A stretch of 64,000 bases of DNA from JANXLS01 sp038227045 (GTDB taxonomy: Bacteria; Planctomycetota; SZUA-567; H5-PLA8), in assembly GCA_038227045.1 (NCBI GenBank), contig JBBRQD010000004.1, forward strand, positions 1 through 64,000. Direction: 5' to 3'. Shown one piece after another: positions 49,117-60,997 of this stretch. Positions within the stretch are counted from its first letter, which is position 1; every line of letters begins with the position of its first letter. The notes under the pieces were generated by a model that saw only the letters and a list, made by a program, of their open reading frames with translations, did no database searches and was not told the origin of the DNA. Made by a program: the position numbers and the translations under genes.

Positions 49117-49345
49117 TTTGACCCCGGCAGGGGTCGAAGAGGGTAGCCGGGGGTTGAGACCGTTAGGTCGATACCCCCGGATAATATATCCCCGTCCCTT
49201 CACCCCGGCAGGGGTGACAGAGAAATTCGCGTGAATCCCGCGAAATCTTCTGCGACCCCGCCGGGGTCGAAAACATCTCTTCCTCCTTTCCGGGGGTATC
49301 GCGCTTTGCGCTCAACCCCCGGCTACCCTCTGAAACCCCTGACTG
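49117..49345. repeat. Large nested palindromic repeat, copy R3
   Basis: GAGGGTAGCCGGGGGTTGAG on the left pairs with CTCAACCCCCGGCTACCCTC on the right; CCGGGGGTAT pairs with ATACCCCCGG. The inner part holds CACCCCGGCAGGGGTG and GACCCCGCCGGGGTC hairpins. The module order resembles copies R1 and R2, but sequence differs. Confidence 0.75.
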
Positions 49346-49691
49346 GGTAAAGCAAAATCGCTGGCCGTGAGCGCGTCTTCGAAATTTTGTCCTGTCGCTG
49401 AATTCGAGAACTCGGCACAGCCTTCGCACTCGATTCTCAAGGACGTTGTTTGAACGGGCGAAACCGCGTCAATCTGGCGCGGTTTATTATTAATTGAGGT
49501 GTGGCGTTTTTTTAGCGCAATATAGAATGGACCGGGTTGGCGGAGGAGATTAATTGCAAAGTCCAGGCGTTGATTATGGATTTGCGCAGGGAAAGCAGCG
49601 ATAGTAATTAGTTTGTTTTGGGAAGTTTGCTATGATGACAAATCACGGGCGTCTTAAATCGATTCAAGACGATTTGACTGAGGATATTGAC
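49346..49691. other. Intergenic region upstream of clpC, no gene seen
   Basis: About 345 bases between copy R3 and clpC. It includes AT-rich stretches near 49480-49530 and 49600-49660 that may hold the clpC promoter. No clear CtsR or HrcA (CIRCE) operator was seen. An in-frame start at 49632 exists but lacks the ClpC N-terminus pattern. Confidence 0.4.
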
Positions 49692-52313
<2,622 letters not shown>

Positions 52314-52353
52314 ACTCCGGTTGAAGGTTGAAGGTTTCAAGTTTCAGGTTGTT

Positions 52354-52383
52354 AAATGCGGATCGCGAGGTCCGCATTTTTTT
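52354..52383 (+). terminator. Intrinsic terminator after clpC
   Basis: AAATGCGGA and TCCGCATTT pair around TCGCGAGG, with a seven-T tail, 41 bases after the clpC stop. Confidence 0.92.
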
Positions 52384-52396
52384 AGGTGAATACCGA

Positions 52397-53218
52397 ATGA
52401 AACTTCCGCGCTTTCACTTATCGACGCTGCTGCTGCTTTGCGTTTTTTGCGGGGCATGCGTGGGGTTGTGGCTGCGTGGTGGGGCGTGGCAACGCGATTA
52501 TTTTCTGAGTTACGGAGATGCTCAATCAAGTCCGCAAAGTGCCTCTGCTAAATTTACGTTCAATCTCGAAAAAGCGCGCCTGCTCGCGTTTCACGATAGG
52601 CAGGTTTACGTCTTCGATATTTTAAACCGGCGATTGCTTTCGAAAAAACCGAGTTCTTTGCCCTACACCATTGATGAAATTTTCGTTCAATCAGATGGAA
52701 AGGCTGTTCGAATAAAAGCCCCGTACCGATTTCGTCCCAAAGAACGCAGTGTCGAACTCGCCGACCATGATGCCGTTATTAATTTTGATGGTGACACGTT
52801 GAGATATATTTTACCGGATACGCCGGAACCAAAGTTCAACGAAACTGTCCGCGACATGACTTCGGAATGTCTCCGGTCGAATCGATGGTGGCCGGATTCC
52901 GGAAACTATTGTTATGAAGAGGCCTATTGCAATCGAGACAAAATGCTTATTGCTTTCCGAATCCATGGCCTCGACCCGATCTGTGCCCCCGACCTATACG
53001 ATATCGAAGTGGGCCGTGGATGCGACACAACTCGGTTTTCATTCGACGGCCAGCAATTGGCCATTGGGCAAGAGGACGGCATTTCAGTCTGGCGGCGCAC
53101 ACGTTCCTATGGATGGAAGGGCTATCTGGAACTCCCGCTTTTTTGGATTGCATTCGTTTCATTGCTCGCACTGATCGCCATTTTCGTCCGCTCTCTTCTT
53201 CGCCATAATTCACCTTGA
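52397..53218 (+). CDS. Hypothetical membrane-anchored protein
   Basis: A 273-residue protein. The N-terminal helix MKLPRFHLSTLLLLCVFCGA and a C-terminal helix (LPLFWIAFVSLLALIAIFVR) flank a ~220-residue beta-rich soluble region with no known motif. The 'RFHLSTLLLL' leader resembles those common in Planctomycete hypothetical proteins. An in-frame start at 52328 would run through the clpC terminator. Function unknown. Confidence 0.6.
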   Translation: MKLPRFHLSTLLLLCVFCGACVGLWLRGGAWQRDYFLSYGDAQSSPQSASAKFTFNLEKARLLAFHDRQVYVFDILNRRLLSKKPSSLPYTIDEIFVQSDGKAVRIKAPYRFRPKERSVELADHDAVINFDGDTLRYILPDTPEPKFNETVRDMTSECLRSNRWWPDSGNYCYEEAYCNRDKMLIAFRIHGLDPICAPDLYDIEVGRGCDTTRFSFDGQQLAIGQEDGISVWRRTRSYGWKGYLELPLFWIAFVSLLALIAIFVRSLLRHNSP

Positions 53219-53274
53219 TTTATTTTCGACGGCGTTTACCTAGATAAGCCAACACACAATCGGAGTCGCGGCAA

Positions 53275-54747
53275 ATGGCGGATCGTATTCAAGTTCGTGG
53301 CCAGATGAGCAAGTGGTTTCATTTCTGGCGCGTCGTTGTGCTCTTGGGCGCTGTCGGCGGGGGCGTGGGAATTTTTCTTAATCCGGTTCCGGGCGCGCTT
53401 GTCTTTGTGCCCTTCGCGCTGCTGGCCATCTGGCTTGAAACGCAGGCGGCGATTAATCGCCGGAACAGCACTTGGATTGAAGTTCAGGACGATGGCTTTC
53501 TTGTGACGGACCGGCGCGGTGAACGGACTTATCGCGACCAGCAAGTTCATTCCATCGCGTACTCGACCAAGAACGTCTACAACAATGGCAACTTCGGCGG
53601 CTTTACACGTTCGGCCCGTTTGTGGACATCCGATCAAACCGAGCCGCTGATCCTTGAGAATCTCATTAAGGTCGGGGCAACCGATCCGTTGGGCGTTTTT
53701 TTGCAGCGTCTTCAGACGTTGTTACGCGACGGTTTCAACGTGGGTCTCGATCAGGGTCTGGCGCTGGAGGGCGAGGGCTGGAGGCTGACCCAGCAGGAGG
53801 TGTCGTACACTCAAGGCCGGCAGTCGGGATCGATTGCGATCAAGGATATTTACGCGATCGAAGACCACGACGGCAAGATGGGCATCTGGCGGACGGGAGA
53901 GGAATTGCCCGTGGTTCAATTTCCGCTCAACGGGCGCAACATCTGGATTCTGCGCAACGTCCTCGTGCAACGCATTACGAAACCCGAAATCAGTGAAGCG
54001 CCCGCGTCGGGCTTGGGGCGCATTTTGTTTCAGCGCAATGCAAGCACAGCGTCAGCGGTCACTTTTTACCTTATAGGCGTCCTGCTGATCGTTACAGGCG
54101 CAATTGTCTACGCGATCAACACAAATCCAGCCAAACAAAACGCCGGCATCGGAGTGGCTGCGTCAAGCCTGCTCGTCGCGTTTTGTACTTTCGCGTATTC
54201 GCGCGGAAAATTTCGCTGCCACGAGTGGGGCGTTTTCAAAGCGGGGTTGTTTGGCCAAAATCAGTTGAAATACACCGACGTCAAATCATTCACCTACAGC
54301 GCCACGCGTCACTACCACAACGGCGCATACACGGGCACGATCATGGCCTTGACTTTCGTCCCCGTCTCGCCGGACAAGGGCAAAGCGATTTCGTACTCGA
54401 CGACGGTGCGCGGCGGCGACGAGGAACTCGAACGTCTGCGCGATTTCATCTCGACTTCTATTGCCACGCGCATGCGGCGGGAATTGGCTGCGGGAACGAA
54501 AGTGAACTGGACCGCCAACATCGCATTCCTGCCGAAGGGCTTCGAATTCCGCCCATCGGGATTCTTCGGCCGCAAAGAAGCCGTGTTTCTGCCTTATGAA
54601 AATTACGGCGGAAACACGATGAAGGCCGGCGTGTTTTACATCTTCGAACGCGGCAAGGACAAAGCGGTGATGCAGGAAAACGCATCCGCCCCGAACTTTT
54701 TCCCGGGGTGGTTTATGTTGCACCAGATGTTTCATCAAAAAGCGTAG
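53275..54747 (+). CDS. Membrane protein of unknown function (DUF6585-like)
   Basis: A 490-residue protein. Two early membrane helices at ~15-35 and 37-55 (GIFLNPVPGALVFVPFALLA) precede a beta-rich domain (~65-240) with LVTDRRGERTYRDQQVHSIA. A second pair of helices at ~262-283 and 292-310 precedes another beta-rich domain with the same features (LKYTDVKSFTYSATRHY). The two halves may be duplicates. It resembles DUF6585-type PH-like membrane proteins, but this is tentative. Confidence 0.6.
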   Translation: MADRIQVRGQMSKWFHFWRVVVLLGAVGGGVGIFLNPVPGALVFVPFALLAIWLETQAAINRRNSTWIEVQDDGFLVTDRRGERTYRDQQVHSIAYSTKNVYNNGNFGGFTRSARLWTSDQTEPLILENLIKVGATDPLGVFLQRLQTLLRDGFNVGLDQGLALEGEGWRLTQQEVSYTQGRQSGSIAIKDIYAIEDHDGKMGIWRTGEELPVVQFPLNGRNIWILRNVLVQRITKPEISEAPASGLGRILFQRNASTASAVTFYLIGVLLIVTGAIVYAINTNPAKQNAGIGVAASSLLVAFCTFAYSRGKFRCHEWGVFKAGLFGQNQLKYTDVKSFTYSATRHYHNGAYTGTIMALTFVPVSPDKGKAISYSTTVRGGDEELERLRDFISTSIATRMRRELAAGTKVNWTANIAFLPKGFEFRPSGFFGRKEAVFLPYENYGGNTMKAGVFYIFERGKDKAVMQENASAPNFFPGWFMLHQMFHQKA

Positions 54748-54776
54748 AAATTGCCTGGCAAGATGTGTTCCTTGTT

Positions 54777-54958
54777 ATCCCGAAGGGATTCAAGCTATTA
54801 GCCGGTGGTTGAGGCTGTACCCGGCCGACACCACCGGATTCGATTTAAGAAACGTCCTGCACCCCTCCGGGGTGCGGAAACTTTGCGCCGCATATTCCGG
54901 TGGTGTCGGCCGAGTACGGCCTCAACCACCGGCTAATTTCTGATATCCCTCCGGGATG
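54777..54958. repeat. Large nested palindromic repeat, copy R2
   Basis: Outer ATCCCGAAGGGATTC and ATCCCTCCGGGAT, next TTAGCCGGTGGTTGAGGCTG pairing with GGCCTCAACCACCGGCTAA, and inner GCACCCCTCCGGGGTGC. It shares order and much sequence with copy R1. It lies between a membrane protein gene and the 3' end of recQ (convergent). Confidence 0.85.
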
Positions 54959-55012
54959 AAGGCAATTCCAAAAATCTCGCGACGCAGATAATGCGGGCAC
55001 AGAAATCCCGCT

Positions 55013-57919
55013 TCATTTGATTTCCAGCGCATTCATTCGTGCGCGAATCTCGCCCGGCGGGCGCTGCAAGATAATCGACAGTTGATCGAGCTTCTTGCCG
55101 GCCTTGGCCAGCGCGCGCAGCAGCGTGTCGTCGTCGCTTGACCACTTTGGCTTCTGCCCGGGCGCGGCGGCTTTCGCGGCACGAATCGTTTGCGATTGTG
55201 CTTCGGCGGCGACCGGATCGGTGAGCTTCAGATGCCGCGCCGTCAGGGACGACGGCTGCCGGCCCATTTCGGCGGCGATCGTTTCGAGGTCCGCGTGCTC
55301 AGTGAAAAGCTCCAGCAGCCGCGAGTCTTCATCGGGCGTCCATGGCGCGTAAGCTTTCGGAAAAACGCTGCGCAATTCTTCCTTGCGCAGTGCCATGATT
55401 TCTTTCCCTTCCTCCGCGGCGTCCTTTCCGCCCGGCGAAACGGCGCGGTACAACCGCAGAAAATCGTAGCTGAATGCCTCGCCGAGCGCGGTAAACGCAG
55501 GCGTCAAAGAACTCATGCCGTGCGTGTCAAACGCCGCGCGAACTCGCACGAGGTCTTCAGGAGATCCCAGCAAATTCAGCGCGATTTTCTCGCCTGCTTC
55601 GACCGCCTGAACCAGGTGTTTGTAAATCGTGCTCTCTGTCATCCCGCGCGAACGAGCGATCTCCGCGACCGATTGCCCTTTCTTAAAAAAACGCACCGTC
55701 GCCGCCGTAGTGTCATTCAATCCCGACGAATCCTGCCGACCCGGCGGTGGCGCAGCCACTTCCGCGCGAACGAATTCGCGTTTCGGATTCGCTTTGAGAT
55801 GCGCCTGGATTTCAGCGATAAACAGGCTACCGAATTCCTCCGCTTTCTTCTCACCAATGCCTTTGATTCGCGCGAGCGCTTGCGTGTCGCACGGATATTC
55901 GCGCGCTAAACGTTTGAGCACCGCGTCGCTGCAAATAATGAATGCCGCGACACTGCGTTCTTTGGACAGCGTCAGACGCAGCGCGCGCAGTCTTTCAAAG
56001 AGCTTTTCGTCGCACGGCTCGTCTTTATCGCCTGATTTGCCGGTCGCGTTCGAGACTCGCGCCGGCTCTGAAAATGCGAAGGATTGCTTCGGATTTGAAA
56101 TCAGAAAATCCAGAATCTCGCGGATAAACACGTCGCCGAATTCGGTGCGCTTCTTTTCGCCAACACCGCTGATGCGCGCGAAATCGGCCTCCGTAGTTGG
56201 ATAGCGCTGCGCCATCAAGCGCAGCGTCGGTTCGTCGAAGATGACATACGCGGGAATGTTGCGTTCGTCGGCGATCTTTTTGCAGAGCGTGCGAAGCCTT
56301 TCGAACAGCTTTTCGTCGCAGATGATTTCCCCGGCGTGCTTTCCCTCCTTCTCTTTCGCAACGGGCGGCTTGGTGAGCGTAATGGGTTTGCGCTGGACCA
56401 GCGCGGATTTTCCCGCGGCGGTGAGTTCCAGCGTGGGAAATTTTCCGGGCGCCTGCGCGCACAAACCCAGTCGCAGCAATTCGCGCCCGATGCGCTGCCA
56501 TTCGGCGCTGTCGTGCTCTTTGCCGATGCCGTACGTGGTCAGCGCGTTATGCCCCCAGTCGCGGATTTTTTCGGTGTTCGCGCCCATCAACACTTCGATG
56601 ACATGCTTCATCCCCGTGCCGAAACCGCGTTCTTTGATGCGGTAAATGCACGAGAGAAATTTCTGAGCATCGACGGTCCCGTCGTAGGACGGACGCGGCG
56701 CGAGGCAGTTGTCGCAAGACGCGCAATCGCTCTCCGGATAATCCTCGGCAAAATATTTGAGCAGCGCACTGCGGCGGCACGTCGAGCATTCGCCGTAGTT
56801 GACCATCTGGTTGAGCTGTTTGCGCGCGTGCTGCTGTTCGTTGGGATCGCTCATGTCTTCGATGAAGCGCATGAGTTTGGCGACATCGCCAGGGCTGAAC
56901 AGGAGCAGGCAATCGCTGGGCAGCCCGTCGCGCCCCGCGCGGCCAGTCTCCTGGTAGTAGCCTTCAATATTCTTGGGCATGTCGTAATGTACGACGAAGC
57001 GGACGTTGGGCTTGTTGATGCCCATGCCAAACGCAATGGTGGCGCAGACGACTTTCCTTTCGTCTCGCAGAAACAGTTCCTGATTGCGCGCGCGTTCGGA
57101 GGCTTCCAACCCGGCGTGATACGGCACCGCTTTGATGCCATCGTCACGCAAGCGCTGGGCATTGTCCTCCGCACCTTTGCGGCTGAGACAATACACGATG
57201 CCGCATTCGCCGGGACGTTTCTTGATGAATTGCAGCAACTGGCTATAGGGGCTTTCCTTGCTCCACACGCGGTACGTCAGATTCGGGCGATTGAAACTCG
57301 CGACGTACAGGCCGGGATCGTGGAGCTTCAAATGTTTTACGATGTCGCCGCGCACGCGTTCTGTGGCCGTGGCGGTCAGCGCCATGAACGGCACGCCGGG
57401 GAAATGTTCGCGGAGCGTTTGAAGTTGTCTGTATTCCGGCCGAAAATCGTGGCCCCATTCGCTGATACAATGCGCTTCGTCGATCGCGAATTGCTCGACG
57501 CCCCAGCCCTTGAGCGTCTCGATAAAGCCCGGCAAAGCCAGGCGCTCGGGCGACACATAAAGGAGGCGGTATTTGTTGTTGTGCAGTCCGCTGAAGCGCG
57601 AGCGGGCGTCCGGCCCATCGAGCGACGAATTCAAAAACGTGGCCGCGACTCCGGCTTCCTGAAGCGCGTCCACCTGGTCTTTCATCAGCGCGATCAGCGG
57701 CGAAACGACGACGGTCAGACCCGATCGCGCGACGGCGGGGAGTTGATAACAGAGCGATTTTCCGCCGCCGGTGGGCAGCAGCGCGAAGACATCGCGCCCG
57801 TTCATTGCATCGCGAATGATCTCCTCTTGAAGCGGTCGAAACGAGTCGTAGCCAAAGTAACGCTTGAGCAGATCGAGGAGCTGGACGCCGAGTTCGTCGG
57901 ATGTGTCGGTTTCGGTCAT
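55013..57919 (-). CDS. recQ: RecQ-family DNA helicase with two HRDC domains and Myb-like C-terminal repeats
   Basis: A 968-residue superfamily 2 helicase. Walker A TGGGKS is near residues 50-55; DEAH at 147-150; SFNRPNLTYRV and YYQETGRAGRDG complete the motor. The zinc/RQC part has CSTCRRSALLKYF and CASCDNC. Two HRDC-like units follow: about 540-615 (LFERLRTLCKKIADERNIPA) and 637-712 (LFERLRALRLTLSKERSVAA). Next is a helix-turn-helix (~735-830; FKKGQSVAEIARSRGMTEST). The C-terminus has two SANT/Myb-like repeats: WTPDEDSRLLELFTEHADLE near 863 and WSSDDDTLLRALAKAGKKLD near 928. E. coli RecQ has one HRDC and no Myb-like tail. Role: unwinding in recombination repair. Confidence 0.95.
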   Translation of the reverse strand: MTETDTSDELGVQLLDLLKRYFGYDSFRPLQEEIIRDAMNGRDVFALLPTGGGKSLCYQLPAVARSGLTVVVSPLIALMKDQVDALQEAGVAATFLNSSLDGPDARSRFSGLHNNKYRLLYVSPERLALPGFIETLKGWGVEQFAIDEAHCISEWGHDFRPEYRQLQTLREHFPGVPFMALTATATERVRGDIVKHLKLHDPGLYVASFNRPNLTYRVWSKESPYSQLLQFIKKRPGECGIVYCLSRKGAEDNAQRLRDDGIKAVPYHAGLEASERARNQELFLRDERKVVCATIAFGMGINKPNVRFVVHYDMPKNIEGYYQETGRAGRDGLPSDCLLLFSPGDVAKLMRFIEDMSDPNEQQHARKQLNQMVNYGECSTCRRSALLKYFAEDYPESDCASCDNCLAPRPSYDGTVDAQKFLSCIYRIKERGFGTGMKHVIEVLMGANTEKIRDWGHNALTTYGIGKEHDSAEWQRIGRELLRLGLCAQAPGKFPTLELTAAGKSALVQRKPITLTKPPVAKEKEGKHAGEIICDEKLFERLRTLCKKIADERNIPAYVIFDEPTLRLMAQRYPTTEADFARISGVGEKKRTEFGDVFIREILDFLISNPKQSFAFSEPARVSNATGKSGDKDEPCDEKLFERLRALRLTLSKERSVAAFIICSDAVLKRLAREYPCDTQALARIKGIGEKKAEEFGSLFIAEIQAHLKANPKREFVRAEVAAPPPGRQDSSGLNDTTAATVRFFKKGQSVAEIARSRGMTESTIYKHLVQAVEAGEKIALNLLGSPEDLVRVRAAFDTHGMSSLTPAFTALGEAFSYDFLRLYRAVSPGGKDAAEEGKEIMALRKEELRSVFPKAYAPWTPDEDSRLLELFTEHADLETIAAEMGRQPSSLTARHLKLTDPVAAEAQSQTIRAAKAAAPGQKPKWSSDDDTLLRALAKAGKKLDQLSIILQRPPGEIRARMNALEIK

Positions 57920-58103
57920 GCGGATGTTTTAACAAAGCGGCGCGGCAACGCCACTTCGCTTTCGCGGCTAAAAACATCTGCTGGCACAAGTCTTGACTTG
58001 CCCTCACGGACCATTAAGATGAATGCTTCAAGACCACATTTCCGCCCCGAATCAACGCCGTTGTTGACAAGGCGCGGTTGTGAAATTAGGGAGACATGCA
58101 ACG

Positions 58104-59120
58104 ATGGGAATTCGTGTCGGTATCAACGGCTTCGGCCGCATTGGACGGTTGTTCTTCCGGGTGCTGGCGACTCGCCCGAAGGATTTTGACGTGGTTGGCA
58201 TCAACGACCTCGGCGACGCCAAACATCTCGCTCACTTGTTGAAGTACGACTCCGTGCACGGCCGCTTCCCGGGCGAAGTGTCGGCGGATGGCGACAATCT
58301 CGTCGTCAATGGCGTCAAAATTCCGGTCAGCAAATGCCGCTCACCGAAGGATCTTCCGTGGGCCAAGCTGGAAGTCGCCATTGCCGCCGAATGCACCGGT
58401 ATTTTCACCGCGCGTAACAGCGACAAGGGCGGATTCGGCGATCATCTGACCGCCGGCGCCAAGAAGGTGCTGCTGAGCGCTCCATCCAAGGAAGGCGTCG
58501 ATGCGACGATCGTCTTTGGCGTGAACGAAAAGAGCTTGAAGCCGGAGCATCTCACATTCTCCAACGCGAGTTGCACGACCAACTGCACCGCGCCGGTAAT
58601 GAAGGTGTTGCACGACAACTTCCGCATCGTCAAGGGCCTTGTGAGCACGATTCACGCGTACACCAACGACCAGAAGGTCAACGACTTGATCCACGAAGAC
58701 ATGCGCCGCGCCCGCGCCGCCGCGATCAACATCATCCCGACCAGCACGGGGATGAGCAAGGCGATCAGCGAAGTCATTCCCGATCTGAAAGGCAAAATCG
58801 AAGGCATCGCGTTCCGCGTGCCGGTGCCCACCGGTTCGTTGATCGACTGCGCCATCGAAGTTGAAAAGGACGTGACGATCGCCGAAGTCAACGCGGCGCT
58901 CAAAGCGGCCAGCGACGGCCCGATGAAGGGCATTCTCGGTTTCACCGTGGACCCGATCGTCAGCAGTGACATCGTGCACGATTCGCACAGCTCGATCGTC
59001 GATTCGCTCTCGACGAACGTGGTCCAGAAGCGGCTGGTTAAAGTCGTGAGCTGGTACGACAACGAATGGGGCTTTTCCAACCGCATGGCCGACTTGGCGG
59101 CTCTGGCCGCTCGCCTATAA
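58104..59120 (+). CDS. gap: Glyceraldehyde-3-phosphate dehydrogenase, type I
   Basis: A 338-residue GAPDH. GINGFGRIGRLFFRVL binds NAD; the catalytic Cys157 is in SNASCTTNC and HAYTNDQKVNDLIHEDMRRA follows; the C-terminal WYDNEWGFSNRMADL is typical. It catalyses the glycolytic oxidation of glyceraldehyde 3-phosphate. The ATG at 58104 (MGIRVGING) has AGGGAG ten bases upstream; a start at 58080 is unlikely. A clear terminator follows. Confidence 0.97.
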   Translation: MGIRVGINGFGRIGRLFFRVLATRPKDFDVVGINDLGDAKHLAHLLKYDSVHGRFPGEVSADGDNLVVNGVKIPVSKCRSPKDLPWAKLEVAIAAECTGIFTARNSDKGGFGDHLTAGAKKVLLSAPSKEGVDATIVFGVNEKSLKPEHLTFSNASCTTNCTAPVMKVLHDNFRIVKGLVSTIHAYTNDQKVNDLIHEDMRRARAAAINIIPTSTGMSKAISEVIPDLKGKIEGIAFRVPVPTGSLIDCAIEVEKDVTIAEVNAALKAASDGPMKGILGFTVDPIVSSDIVHDSHSSIVDSLSTNVVQKRLVKVVSWYDNEWGFSNRMADLAALAARL

Positions 59121-59150
59121 CCGCGGATGGTTTTTGGGTTGGTTTTATTT

Positions 59151-59189
59151 ATCGCCCCGGGAGTTGGTTTTCCGGGGCGATTTTCTTTT
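59151..59189 (+). terminator. Intrinsic terminator after gap
   Basis: ATCGCCCCGG and CCGGGGCGAT form a 10-base-pair stem around GAGTTGGTTTT, followed by TTTTCTTTT. Confidence 0.93.
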
Positions 59190-59202
59190 GCCGCTGACTT
59201 GG

Positions 59203-59731
59203 AACGGCGAAGAGTTTTAACCGCGGATTTCGCGAATTTGCGCGAATGAACGCGAAAATATTTGGGTTGAATGTGGATGGGAGATTGCTTCAAATGGCCG
59301 AAATACTTTTTAAGGAGGAGTCCTACCTTATTAACGGCGCTGCCATGGAAGTGTACAATCAGTTGGGTCGTGGATTTTTGGAAGCGGTTTATCAGGAAGC
59401 GTTTGAAATCGAATTGAGTGCGCGACACATTCCGTTTGAGCCACGGAAAGATTTATTCATCAGCTACAAAGGATCGCTACTGGCAAAAAAGTACATTGCG
59501 GATTTTTTAGCATACGGAAAGATCATAGTCGAAATTAAATCGCAAAAGTGTTTGTCGGATGTAGACAAGGCTCAGGCGCTTAACTACCTAAAAGCAACCG
59601 GTTGTACATTAGCTATCCTTTATAATTTCGGAGGAGAGAAATTCGAATTTCACAGAATGGCTAGAACAATAAAAACCTAAAAATTATTCGCGTTCATTCG
59701 CGAGATTCGCGGTTAAAAACTCTTCGCCGTT
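59203..59731. mobile_element. Inverted-repeat-bounded element carrying a GxxExxY gene
   Basis: The left end, AACGGCGAAGAGTTTTAACC followed by GCGGATTTCGCGAATTTGCG and CGAATGAACGCG (59203-59254), matches the right end read on the minus strand, AACGGCGAAGAGTTTTTAAC then CGCGAATCTCGCGAATGAAC and GCGAAT (59731-59684). Between them is only the GxxExxY gene. The ~50-base terminal inverted repeats are imperfect and no target duplication is evident. Confidence 0.68.
59294..59680 (+). CDS. GxxExxY-family protein (PD-(D/E)XK nuclease-like)
   Basis: A 128-residue protein with the defining GFLEAVYQEAF (GxxExxY) near residues 31-41. IADFLAYGKIIVEIKS carries Asp and Glu-x-Lys at positions expected for a PD-(D/E)XK nuclease fold, followed by LNYLKATGCTLAILYNFG, which matches the family ending. 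This family is often multi-copy in Planctomycetes, Verrucomicrobia and Bacteroidetes, with unproven function. It lies inside inverted repeats, in a gap between gap and rpe, and is more AT-rich than neighbouring genes, both signs of transfer. ATG 59294 follows the family start (MAEILFKEESYLINGAAMEV). Confidence 0.85.
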   Translation: MAEILFKEESYLINGAAMEVYNQLGRGFLEAVYQEAFEIELSARHIPFEPRKDLFISYKGSLLAKKYIADFLAYGKIIVEIKSQKCLSDVDKAQALNYLKATGCTLAILYNFGGEKFEFHRMARTIKT

Positions 59732-59769
59732 AAGCCTTTTCGCTGTCACCCAAAAATTGGAGAAGCCAA

Positions 59770-60438
59770 ATGACTCTGACCTCAGCCCCCTTTCGCGGTG
59801 GAAAACCCTTCATCGCTCCTTCGGTGTTGTCCGCGGATTTCGCCCGGCTCAAGGATGAGCTTCAGGCTGTTGAGGCCGCCGGGGCCGACTGGCTGCATGT
59901 GGACATTATGGACGGCGATTTTGTGCCCAATCTGACGATGGGGCCGTTCATCGTCGATGCGCTGCGGCGGCTGACCAAATTGCCGCTCGATTGCCATTTG
60001 ATGATCCAGCATCCGGAACGTTATGTCGAGGCCTTTGCGAAGGCGGGCGCGGCGACTCTGACTGTGCATCCGGAAGCGCTTGGGGATATTCATGGTTCGC
60101 TGGATACGATTCGAAAACTCGGCGTGCGCCCGGCGATGGCGATCCGGCCGGCGACTCCGGTTTCGGTTGTGAAGCATTACATTGAGCAGATCGAAATGCT
60201 GCTGGTGATGACGGTCAATCCGGGTTTCAGCGGCCAGAAGATGATTTCCGAATGCCTGTCGAAATACGGCGAAGCGCGCGCGCTCTTCGGGCCGGATCTG
60301 CTGCTTGAAATCGACGGCGGCGTGATGCCGGAGAACGTGCAGGCGGTGCGCGACGCGGGCGTGCAGATTATTGTTGCGGCGACGGCGATTTTCAAGGCTC
60401 CGGATTATGGGAAGGCGGTGGCGGAGTTGCGGGGGTAG
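59770..60438 (+). CDS. rpe: Ribulose-phosphate 3-epimerase
   Basis: A 222-residue TIM-barrel epimerase of the pentose phosphate pathway. FIAPSVLSADFARLKDEL, DWLHVDIMDGDFVPNLTMGP (His and Asp metal ligands), LDCHLMIQHPERYVEAF, MTVNPGFSGQKM and LLEIDGGVMPENVQ with the catalytic Asp are all present. GGAGAAG precedes the ATG. Confidence 0.97.
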   Translation: MTLTSAPFRGGKPFIAPSVLSADFARLKDELQAVEAAGADWLHVDIMDGDFVPNLTMGPFIVDALRRLTKLPLDCHLMIQHPERYVEAFAKAGAATLTVHPEALGDIHGSLDTIRKLGVRPAMAIRPATPVSVVKHYIEQIEMLLVMTVNPGFSGQKMISECLSKYGEARALFGPDLLLEIDGGVMPENVQAVRDAGVQIIVAATAIFKAPDYGKAVAELRG

Positions 60439-60511
60439 CTTGTTCAATGATTGCGTGAAGTAAACAGCGCTGGAATCGCCAAAATTTATGGCTTCAGCGC
60501 AAAGGTGAAGA

Positions 60512-60982
60512 ATGTGGCGTCTTCTGGATAACCCCAACGCAGTTTTTCTCTGCGTCATGGGGTTGATCAATCTAACCTTCTTTGCGTGCGTGTTGACGTG
60601 GCTCTTTAAACAAAGTAAGCATCCTCCAGCCAATTTTTATATTACCGACTTCTGGGCAGCGGTGCTGGGGCTCGCCCCATCGTATTGCTTCGTCCTCGCA
60701 TTGATTAATAGCGACGGCTATGCTGTTCCGATATATTGGATTTTGGCTGCGGAATTGATTTGCTACCAGATTCTGGGTATGTGGGCTGGACGGATTGTGT
60801 CCATTCCGCGCGAGCATGAGCGCCTTCCGCTTCGGCTGTCTCAATTCGCATTGATTTTTCTGGGTGCAATCGTTGGCGCAATCGGGGCGCTCGCAACCTA
60901 TTTTTCGCAGGGCTTTTATTGCATCGGCGTGCTGATACTGTTTACGCTTTACCTTGTGCTTGAAAATCAATCGAATCAGTGA
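60512..60982 (+). CDS. Four-helix membrane protein, tandem paralogue 1
   Basis: A 156-residue membrane protein with helices near 11-32, 48-66, 73-95 and 112-150. It shares NFYITDFW, LGLAP, QILGMWAGRIVSIPRE with the neighbour at 60998, so the two arose by duplication. AAGGTG precedes the ATG. Function unknown. Confidence 0.65.
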   Translation: MWRLLDNPNAVFLCVMGLINLTFFACVLTWLFKQSKHPPANFYITDFWAAVLGLAPSYCFVLALINSDGYAVPIYWILAAELICYQILGMWAGRIVSIPREHERLPLRLSQFALIFLGAIVGAIGALATYFSQGFYCIGVLILFTLYLVLENQSNQ

Positions 60983-60997
60983 CCGCCTCACTGTTCA

